Source: Ricinus communis (Eukaryota > Streptophyta > Magnoliopsida > Malpighiales > Euphorbiaceae). From it: a stretch of 64,000 bases of DNA. The position numbers and the translations under genes are program-made. Position 1 is the stretch's first letter. Every line of letters starts with the position of its first letter. Under the pieces are notes generated by a model. The model ran no database searches. It was not told where the DNA came from and worked only from the letters and a program-made list of their open reading frames with translations. Location: contig NC_063264.1 in assembly GCF_019578655.1 (NCBI RefSeq), positions 25,133,688 through 25,197,687 of the forward strand, written 5' to 3'. This document shows positions 48,471 through 59,400 of the stretch, in pieces.

Positions 48471-49097
48471 GAAATAAATTTTAATTTGGCCACTGACTTT
48501 ATCACTCTGGTTCGATTTAACCCTTTTCCAAAATTATAAACTTATTAATTAAAATTTTTACATATTTGGCTTAAATTAATTCTGTTTTAAAAAAAATGAG
48601 GCTAAAAAGTCACTTTCTCTTAATAAATAAAAATAATTAAAAGAATTTAAAATAGTTATTAAAAATTATTTCATAATTATATAATATAATAAATATGAAT
48701 AAATGGTTCTTACTATCATTATTTTCGTTGCAACCACTCTAATTTATAGCATCCTAATCGCCCTGAGCGCCAACACCACTTCAATTGCCTTTTTTACCGT
48801 CATTATAGAAAAATAAAAATATTGACAAATATTAATATTTTTAGATTTTTTATTTAAAATATAAATATAATTTTGATTTAAATAATTTGATTTAAAATAA
48901 AAATTGATATTTTTTATTTTTTTATTTATGTTATATCTCTTTTTATAGAGTGTGTAATTCATTTTTCTAGTTTTGTTAAAAACAGGAGTAATTTTGAAGT
49001 AAATAAGCAAATTTGTTGAGCTAAAATTTTTATAAATTTAGAAAATGGCTAAATTGAATCCAAACATAAAATTAATGACAAATTAAATTTTATTTTC
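48471..49097. mobile_element. Non-autonomous element with ~100-bp terminal inverted repeats
   Basis: The left 100 bp and the reverse complement of the right 100 bp share aaattttaatttg, ttcgatttaacc/ttcaatttagcc, ttttccaaaattataaa and the final ctcctg/ttctg region. No gene is inside. The ends loosely resemble those of the 604-1647 element (aatttgg...gatttaac and tttggcttaa types). Confidence 0.55.
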
Positions 49098-49290
49098 ATT
49101 AAGTTTTAATAGGTTTATAAGCGGACTAAAAAAATAAAGCAAGGAGGTAAAATGTAAAGAAAATATATTTAAAGAATAAAATAATAATAACCTAAAAAGT
49201 GGAGAGCGGAGATAATATATTAAACTTTAAACAAGTAATAATATAAAATATCTATATTAACAGGATAAAAAGATGGGAAAATTATTTTTA

Positions 49291-49780
49291 AAAAAAGTAC
49301 TTTATAGTTACACATTTTTCACTTAAAGACTTGTAGTCTTGTTTTTTTCAGTTTAATACCCTCTTGGTTAATTTCATTAAAATTTTATAATCTTATAGCA
49401 ATATAATACGAAATCTTAATAATAAAATCATTTATTAAATAATTTATCATATAATTGAGCATAATGAATTTCTGATTAATAAGACTAATTTTATTGTCTG
49501 ATTTTATAAGGAATTATCTGAATAATTTTTAAATTAAATTTATAACATTCTTATGAGTATTTCGTTAATCAGTTTGATAATAAATTACTTTAAAAATAAC
49601 TCTACTAAAAATAAATTCTTATTAGTATCACAATATAAAAATTTATAATAATATTAATTGGGAAAATATTGAAATGAAAAATAAAAATAAAAATATAGAC
49701 TCCAAATTTATTAAAGAAAAAAAAAAGACCAAATACCTTTGAGTGAAAAAATAGGTAATCACATATTACTTTTTTTTTTT
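49291..49780. mobile_element. Possible small inverted-repeat element
   Basis: Left 49291-49350 and the reverse complement of 49715-49780 share aaaaaaagta, a gttac/gattac block, a tttttcact block and tcttgtttttt/tcttttttttt. The interior is AT-rich without a gene. The low complexity of the ends makes this less secure than the others. Confidence 0.42.
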
Positions 49781-52700
49781 TGTACTGTTCCTCGACATAT
49801 TTATTCTATTATATATTGACATGTGATAATGTTATTGCTATATTTTTTTTTTATTTTAATGATATGTGATAATTTTGTTGATGGATCACAAAAGTTAGAC
49901 TTTATTTATATATAGCATAATCTTATTTCACTATAATAGAAATTACAGAATTTTAAAATATTAAAATTCTATTAGTTTAATTTTATTTTATTTCCTAAAG
50001 CATAGTAAGAGTTTAAAAATATTAAAAAAATTATCAGGGTCCTATTTATTATTATTTTTAAAATATGCCAAGGATCCTAAATTATCAAAAAATTCTAATT
50101 AAATCACTATTATACATATGCAATCTAGCCTATGTAGAAACATATATTCTTTTTTTTTTTTTTTAAAAAAAAAAAAAAGCAATTCTAATTAATCAGATTG
50201 AAAAAATATTTATAAACAAAAAAATAACAATAACTGCTAAGATTACAGTGTTATTTACACAACCACACCCAGCGTTTTTAATTTTAGAGAACATTTCAAA
50301 AATATCCTAAAATCAATAAAAATATTATTTTTACTGTATAATTTTTTAAAAAAATATTGTATTTTTAATTTCTTTTTGTAAAAATATGTGAGGTTGTTTT
50401 TTTATTTTTTTTAATTGTTTTACCAAAAAACAACTAAAGAGAAACTAAAAAACAATTAACACCCTATTTTAATAAAAATTTAAAAACCATAAGTTTGATA
50501 TTTTAACACAATAAAAAAAATTACACAGTATTTTTGATAAAAAATGGGTATTTTTATTATTTTTTCTTAATTCCATTAAATTATTTTGAATATAAAAATT
50601 AAGAAGGAAAATTATAATTTATATTTTTTTACTGAATTTTGTAATTCTAGAAAAATGAAATATGAATTTGGAGCAGAGGTGGAATTACCTCAAGAACAAG
50701 AAAAGTGGAAGCAAATAAATGATTTTTTTATTAAAAAAAAAACCTGAAATTTGTGGTGACATGAAACCGAATGGAAATGAAGATGGTGAAGAAGTACGAA
50801 GTAAATTTGGCCTTAAATGGTGAAGAAGAAGCCAAAAAGGAGGGACCATAACTGTGTGGCTGCAACTCCCAACTGCATCAACACGTCGTTAGGTTAGCCA
50901 TTGGGGGACCAGACCTATTTGATAAGATAATGGGATAAGTTCTTTTTTCTTTCCTTTTTATTGAAGCCATGTCGTAAATTATATAATAAAAGATAATTAA
51001 ATATTTTTTATTATAAAATAATAAAATAAAATACTAAGAGCCTTTTTACTTATAAAAAATGACTGATTTTTTAGAAGATTTTTTAAATAAAAATAAAAAA
51101 CAGTTTTTTATATTTTTAAAATTATAACTAAAACTTGAAAAAACTTTTAAAAATAAATTTAATATATTTTTTTATTTTTTCTTTATATAAAAACTTATTT
51201 TCAAATGAAATATAAAATTTTAGCGTAATTTATAGACTTTTGTCTTTGAATAATATTTGGTTTATATTATTATAAAACAACCAGTAATTCTAGTCTGTAT
51301 GCTAGCATTAAAAATTGATGAAAAATGTAACAATCCAAAGGATTAAACTGTTTTGCAATATAAAGATTTATGGGCAGAAATTAAAACTAATATTTAAAAG
51401 TTTAGTTTTAAAAGTATGGTCTCAATATTCAAAATGTGAATGACAATGGTATAGTAAAAATGTATTAAATTAATGATTGAGGACCAAAGTGCAGAATTAT
51501 TGATAAACATTAAAGATTAGAATGTTAATTTAGAAACAGTAAAGGGTAGGATCAAAAAGTTATGTAAATCTTATAGATTTTGTTTTCTCATTGTAATTAT
51601 CCCTTTATTATAAGCTTACTAAAGAATAAAGGAAAATTCTCAAAATGGATTATCAAAACACAAATTCCACATAAGATTCTAGTCAAAATAATAATAATAA
51701 TATTGAGTAACAAATGAATTTCATGACAATTATAATGTGTAATTTATGTGCTATTCAAAATGTCCAAAATGGGTATTCTCAATTGAATATGTGTGATTCA
51801 GTATTTTTCAATGAAAAATTTAAGACTAATAATTTATTTTACAAATTGAGATAGAAATTTCATTAAAATTACCAAATCAGGTTTGATTTTGTTAAAATTA
51901 ATTTTTTTTTATCAAGACTGCATAAAGTAAAAAAAAAAAAAAGAAGGCTAAAACTTTTATTATATATTTGAGATTTTTTTAGAAAATAATTCAAGAATTT
52001 TAATAATTATAATTTTCATCTAAGACACACTTAATTTTATTTTCTAATTATATTTGAACCATAATTAAATAATACATCTTATTTTTCCTTTAGAACCCAA
52101 ATAAGCCATGATCCACAATTTTTTAATAGAATTTATTTAGGAATGAAATTTTGGTGTTTGATGTGTTATACAATAAATGTAAGATTCAAATTAGTTATAC
52201 AATATAATTTGTAAGTGAAATTCAAACAATTTAAATTAGAGTATTCCATCTTCTTTATTTAATTCTAATTCAGTCAATATGAATAATTACAAAAATAGGT
52301 GTACACTTGTTAAGATTTAATAATTAAATATTTAAATTTTTAAAAGTTATAATTTATTGTGTGAAATCAAAAATTATTAACATTTAAGTGTCTGAAATAA
52401 ATTACATATATAAAAAAAGCTAGACAATTATAAAAATAGTATGTCTACTTATTTAAATTTACAATTAAATATTTAAACTTTTAAAAATTACCATTTGGTA
52501 TGTGAATCTAGTAAAAATTTACAATTGAGTGTATATAGCAGACCAATAACAATTGCAGACCTGTAACCTTAAAACACATATTATCAGCTTAATAGATTAA
52601 AAAAGATAAAATGATAAAAAAATCTTTAAAAAATATCTACTTCTAATAGAATAATATATTACCCTCACTACCAACATTACTTTATTTATATATTTTTATT

Positions 52701-53465
52701 GTTTAAATAAAAAATTTATTCTCATAAATATAAATATAATTTTTCATTGTAAAAATAAAACAGAAATTTGATTTGTCTGTATTAGATTTTTTTCATATAA
52801 TGACTGGTTCCACATACTCAAATACTAATAATTTTCAATTTACATGCTAAATTATACCTTTTAAAAATTTAGACACTTTATTATTAAATTTTAACTTTGC
52901 ACACCATTTTATAATTATTTTTTAAAAAATCTAATGTAGATAACTTGTAACTTATTGTTGTCGTAAACATTTACTAAATTTCATCCACTAAATTATAACT
53001 CTTAAAAGTCTAAATACTTAATTATTAAATCTTAACAATTTCACACACTATTTTTATAATTATTTCTAAATGTTATTATTTTTAACTATAATTAAGTATT
53101 ATTATTGGTGTCAACGATAAATAAATTTGATTCTCATTCTATACTAAACTAAATAACATCTAAAATATAATCATTCTCTTCCTCATTTCTATTTCCATTT
53201 TTATTCCCAACCTTAAACCAAACCGATCATAAATGGCTTATCCAGAATAAAGATGCAAAAGAAATTTCAAAAATATGAGGGGAAGCCAAAGGCAGCTTTT
53301 TTTTTCGTTCTTTCTTTCTTTGTTTTTCTTCCATTGTTGCCCCTAAAAATTGTTAAGGCATTTTCCTGACACATAATGTAATAATATTCTTGGCTGCCTA
53401 GAAACACATTTTCATTACTACTTACAAGATAACACTCTGAAATGCATTGCATCAAAAGGATGTTC
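49781..53465. other. AT-rich intergenic DNA, no gene recognised
   Basis: Contains a T15-A14 homopolymer palindrome (50150-50178) and duplicated block B copy 2 (50664-50855). The stretch close to 53465 should include the ribokinase 3' UTR. No other feature is supported. Confidence 0.45.
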
Positions 53466-56400
53466 TCAAACAGCCTGAAGAAGATCCAGAACCGATGTCC
53501 GGTCAGGCATGCTAGGAATTGCTCCCTTCACTTGAACGCAAAGAGAAGCTGCTGCAGCTGTAAAATGTCAACAAGAACCATAAGAATGTCGGTTTCTTAT
53601 TTTGATTTCCTTTTTAATTCTCTTGAGAAATATATGCAAATGCTGCTGCAACTAAAAAAGACAGTCCAAGTATATAACCAGTCTTACCAGCAAATCTCAT
53701 GCATTCCTCTTTTGTGTTGCCCTCCACCAGAGCGACAGCAAAAGCAGCAGTAAAAGTATCTCCAGCACCCGTAGTGTCAAGCACCCTTTCAGCAGATATA
53801 ATAGGCTGTATAATTGGTTTTTTCCCCTCTTCAAATAAGGCCGACCCTTGGGCCCCAAGTTTCACTAGGACTTGCCTAACTCCCTGAATTTAGGATTCAT
53901 ATCCTATAGTGTTAGAACTTAAGAAAGTACATCAATTGGCAACTTGGCATTTTCAAACAGCTTTCCGTCAGACCGATATTTGCCTATAAATACGCATCTA
54001 TAGGCATCTCACTCTGACACATGTAGAACTAAATACAGAAAGTGGTTAAGCTATCAACAACAAAAGCTCTAATAGGGAAAGAGAAAGACAAGGCGTAAAA
54101 GAATTTCTCAATATGGACCAGGGCTAAACACATGTATAGGAATATACAATCCGTATGGAGAACTGCAAAAGTTTCCTGTCTCTTCCCCTAATAAAAGACT
54201 GTATCAGGAGGAGAGAAAAAAGATAAATAAAGGAGCAGAATTGAAATTTCTAATGCCCAGATTGTCTGATTTAAATTGATGCAGACCTACATAAATGCGG
54301 ACCCAAAAAAAAGACTCTAGATGCAACAATTTAAAAGAGAGTTTTACCGCCTATGATCCTGAAAAATACTTCTTCTAGGAGCAAAAACTTGATTCCAACA
54401 AGCAATTTGGTAAGCAATTTTTAAATACCAATGGACCTAACATGTCAATACCAACACTGAATGAATTCAAATTCCAAATTTCCTTTCTTTTCTTATATTG
54501 AGTGGTCAATAACTGCATCAAACAAAAGAACTGTCTAAATTAAATCTTTAAAATAACCAAGCTTTTTAATTAATACACATTAGGCATATGTGGAATAGTT
54601 GATAATCTTACTACTTTAGTTTTTCTTTTTTAATCTTCTTCCAATGTCCCATATATTGCCTATTTGTGCGACTAAGTAAACAATAATGAAAATCCACAAG
54701 GGGAGCTCTGAAGAAGTAGGGATAAATGCCCTGCTGGTACCAAACCACAGCCACTTATATCCATTTGGTACCAAATCTTCAATTTGTTTCTTTTTGGTAC
54801 CTCTCCTATTATTTTTGTTACTTCCACCAGTACCAATGAAAAATCCGGCAATTATTTGCTGATGTGGCTGCCGAATTTATAAAGGACCACAGACCACATA
54901 TGTTGTTGAGTCATTTACTTTATCCAAGTCAGCAAAAAAATTACCTTTACCTTGAGCTAAACAATTGAGACAAATTGTTTTCCTCCTTTAAGCTAACCCA
55001 AGAGTAACCGCTTTACCTCAGAAATCAACGAAAAATATTCTACTTCCACCTCCATTGTCAACACTCTCTGAGCCTCTGAGCTTCTGCTTCATAGTTTCTT
55101 TATAGAACTGTACCTGCACATTGCGAGATTGGGAAGCAATGACACTTGACTGGCGAGTAAGGGAGAAACGCGAAGACTCACCAGTATACTGTAAGTACAA
55201 GCACATGTAATTATTGAAAGAACTGAAGTTCTATCCATGTTAAATTTGTATTTTTGAATGCGTATTACATACTGCATTACTTTGGAAGTTAATAATGCAG
55301 GGAGCTAGGGTTTTCTCATTACTTGGTACTATGAAGAAATCCTTTTTATCAGTTGAATGTTGATGATGTTTATTAATACTGTTTTTCTTAAAATAATTAA
55401 TGTTTGTTTAATTAATTTAGGATAATTGTATTTTGCAGTGCCTAATTCCGAGTACTTTAGTTTGTATTGGCATGATTATAGAGTTGATAGTAGAGGTCAC
55501 CCTAAGCTATAGGATGTAGGAGCTGTTGATTTTTGCAGTTTAGATAAGATGTCTAGGTTAGAAATAGATTCAATGGCTAGAGAGCTAGGAATAAAACCTG
55601 AAATAAAAATTATTATGTGGAAGCATCCTACGAAGAGTATGAATGATGGATTGCGAAGCCTTGAAACTGATAGTGATGGTTTTGAAATGGCAATGTCTGT
55701 GGAATATTGTAAATTGATGCATATATTTAGTAGGGATAAGTTTGAAGGAATAGAAGAAGCTGGGGAAGAAGTTGAGGAACTACATGCTAGTGAAGAAGCT
55801 GTGAAAAACATATCTGAGATGGAAGGAGAGGAACCATAAAATGAACAAAATATGGATGATGACAGCTGTGAGAGTAGTGAGAGTGGTGATGCAGATTCAC
55901 AAGACAGTGAGTTTGTGGACTCTCATTATGACCTGAGAGATGAAGATGTTGATGCTATGTTTGATAAGGAGCTTGAAAGGGACAGACCATCTAGATCTAG
56001 AACTTCTAAGCAACCTGCTGAGGAGTTGTCTGAAGAATCAGATGCCACAGTATATACTCCATCAGAGGAGCTGTTATCATGATCCTTAACTGAAGACAGT
56101 GATGCAAATTCAAGGAAGCACAAGTGGCCTGTGTTTAATGAGGAGACTGACATGGCGAATCCCAGCTTCAAGATTGAAATGCTATTCAGTTTCTTCAAAC
56201 AATTCAAGGATGCAGTTAAGAGCTCATCAATCAAAACTAGAAACCAGGTAATATTTGGTCCAAATACAAGGCAGAAATGCAAGGCTAAGTGCAAGAAAAG
56301 ATGCCAGTTCTTCATTTGGGCTTACCTGATGAACATAGACAAAGAAACAGTGCAGATCAAGTCAGCTTCTCTCACTCACAACTGTTCAAGAGAGGCATAC

Positions 56401-59400
56401 AATAGGCATGTTAATGCCAAATGGATAGTTCAGCATTATGTTGAAAGGTTCAGAGCTGATCCCAGTTGAGTAATTCAATGGATCATACAAGCTGTGAAAG
56501 CATACTGTGGTGTTGATGTGTCCAGACTTAAAGCACGGAGAGCAAGAAATGCTGCCTTGAATTTTATCAATGATGATGAGACAGAACAGCTTTCTAGACT
56601 TCATGATTACAAGCTAGAACTGTTCAGAAGTAATTTATGGAGCACTATAATTTTTTATTTGAATGAAGGAGTTTTTAACAGTATATATGTGTGCTTTGCT
56701 GCATTGAGGGAAGGATTTAAGTATTGTAGGCCTTTGATATCTTTGGATGGGTGTTGGCTTAAAGGAATATTTGAAGGACAGCTTCTCACAACTATTGCTT
56801 TAGATGCAAATGACTGCATCTATCTAGTGGCATGGTGTGTTATGCAGAAAGAAAACAAGCAATATTGGAAATGGTTTTTGGAGTTGCTTGTTGAAGATTT
56901 GGAGATAACAAACAGTTATAATTGGGTGTTCATGACTGACAGGCAGGCAGAAGGTAAATACTCTTCACAATTTCCTTTTCTATTCCTTCATATATTTTCA
57001 TGACTGATTGGCAGAATGGTATTAATTGTGTATTGTGATTTTAGAATAAGACTGTATTGTGATTTTAGAATAAGGCCTTATTCTTGCCATTGAAGGGGAA
57101 CAAAGAGTGAATCGAGCCAAATACTAAAAACTAGGGTTCAAAATTGGAAATTTTCCTAATTTAGAGTTATTTATTTGGGGTGAGATTTTGTTAATTGCTG
57201 ACTAGAATAAAATAAATGAGTTAGCAGCACATGCGGCAATTGTGATGTGGTCCTTTGTAAATCCGGCAGCCAAATCAGCAAATAACTGCTAGATTCCTCA
57301 TTGATACTGGCGGAAGTAATAGAAATAATAGGAAGGGTACCAAAAAGAAACAAATTGAAGGTTTGGTACCAAATGGATATAAGTGACGAGGTTTGGCACT
57401 AGCGGGGCATTTACTACCATTCCAAAATCACAACACAATTAATATCATTATGTCAATCAGTCATGAAAATATATGAAGGAATAGAAAAGGAAATTGTACG
57501 AGTAAGGTATATAATAGTAACAGGAATATGCCCAAAATTTAATGCTAGTCTCTAAGTCTCAAGCATCAGAAGAATGTCTAGAGGGAGCGTCCTCCCCAGT
57601 ATGTCTTTTGTTTTAGCGGGATACACCTTAATCCCATTCTTTCGTACTATGAATCCTAGGAATTTCCCCTCCCTACTGAAATGGAAAGGGGGGAATCGCC
57701 GTCCATCTGCTTTTGCTTTGGAATAGAAAGGCGATTTGTGTCGGTCTTGACATAAACTCTGAAAAATAATAGAAAGTGTTGTCTAGTGGTCCCACCTGCT
57801 ATGTTGAAATGGCTTGATCTAATAAATACTTCCTCTTATTGAGTTACCTTTCCCTTTGAGCTAACTGAGCTAAGCGGGAGTTGGGAACCCAAAAGGGTGG
57901 AGATAAAGAGTATTTACCTTCTGTCTGTCAGTCATGAACACCCAATAATAACTGTTTGTTATTTCCAAATCTTCAGCCAGCAATTCCAAAAACCATTTCA
58001 AGTATTGCTTGATTTCTTTCTGCACAACACACTAATGCCACTGGATAGATGCAATCATTTGCATTTAAAGCAACAGCTATGAGAAGCTGTCCTCCAAATA
58101 CTCATTTAAGCCAACACCCATCCAAAGATATCAAAGGCCTACAACACTTAAATCCATTCCTCATTGTAGCAAAGCACACATACATACTGTTAAAAACTAC
58201 TTCATTGAAATAAAAAATTATAGTGCTTCCTGGATTACTTCTCAACAGTTCTAACTTGTAATCATGAAGTCTAAAAAGTTGTTCTATCTCATCACTATTT
58301 ATAAATTTCAAGGCAGCATTTCTTGCTTTCCATGCTTTAAGTTTGGACATATCAACACCACAGTCTTCTTTCACAGCTTGTATGATCCCTTGAACTGCCC
58401 AACTGGGATCAGCTCTGAACCTTTCAGCATAATGTTGAGCTATCCATTTGGCATTAACATGCCTATTGTATGCCTCTCTTGAATAGTTGTGAGTGAAAGA
58501 AGCTGACTTGATCTGCACTGTTTCTTTGTCTGTGTTCATCAAGTAAGCCTAAATGAAGAACTGACATTTTTTTTTGCACTTAGCCTTGCATTTCTGCCTT
58601 GTATTTGGACCAAATATTACCTGGTTTGTAGTTTTGATTAATGAGCTCTTAACTGCATCACTGAATTGTTTGAAGGAAGTGAATAGCATTCCAATTTTGA
58701 AGCTGGGATTCGCCATGTCAATTTCCTCATTAAACACAAGCCACTTGTGCTTCCTTGAATCTGCATCATTGTCTTCAGTTGAGAATCATGACAACAGCTC
58801 ATCTGATGGAGCGTATACTGTGGCATATGATTCTTCAAACAACTCCTCAGCAGGTTGCCTAGCAGTTCTAGATCCAGATGGTATGTCCCTCTCAAGCTCC
58901 TTATCAACAAACTTATCAAACATAGCATCATCATCATCTTCATCCCTCAGGTCATAATCACAGTTCACAAACTCATTGTCCTGTGAATCTGCATCACTAT
59001 TCTCACTACCCTCACAGCTATCATCATCCATATCTTGTTCATTTTATGGTTCTTCTCCTTCCATCTCAGACATATTTTTCACAGCCTATTCATTAGCATG
59101 TGGTTCCTCAACTTCTTCCCCAACTTCTTCTATTCCTTCAAACTTATCCCTACTAAATATATGCATCAATTTACAATCCTCCACAGACATTGCCATTTCT
59201 AAAGCATCACTATCAGTTTCAAGGCTTCTCATTCCATCATTCATACTCTTCGTAAGATGCTTCCACATAATAATTTTTGTTTCAGGTTTCATTCTTAGCT
59301 CTTTAGTCATTGAATCTCTTTCTAACCTAGACATCTTATCTAAACTACAAAAATCAACAGCTCCCATCCTATAGCTTAAGATGACCTCTACCATCAACTC

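Noticed and set aside
55549..56469. MULE copy A open frames as intact host genes
   Set aside because: Stops interrupt known transposase landmarks and the sequence lies between terminal inverted repeats.
57498..57904. Insertion in MULE copy B as transferred organelle DNA
   Set aside because: Its composition first suggested mitochondrial origin, but the Gypsy reverse transcriptase block explains it better.
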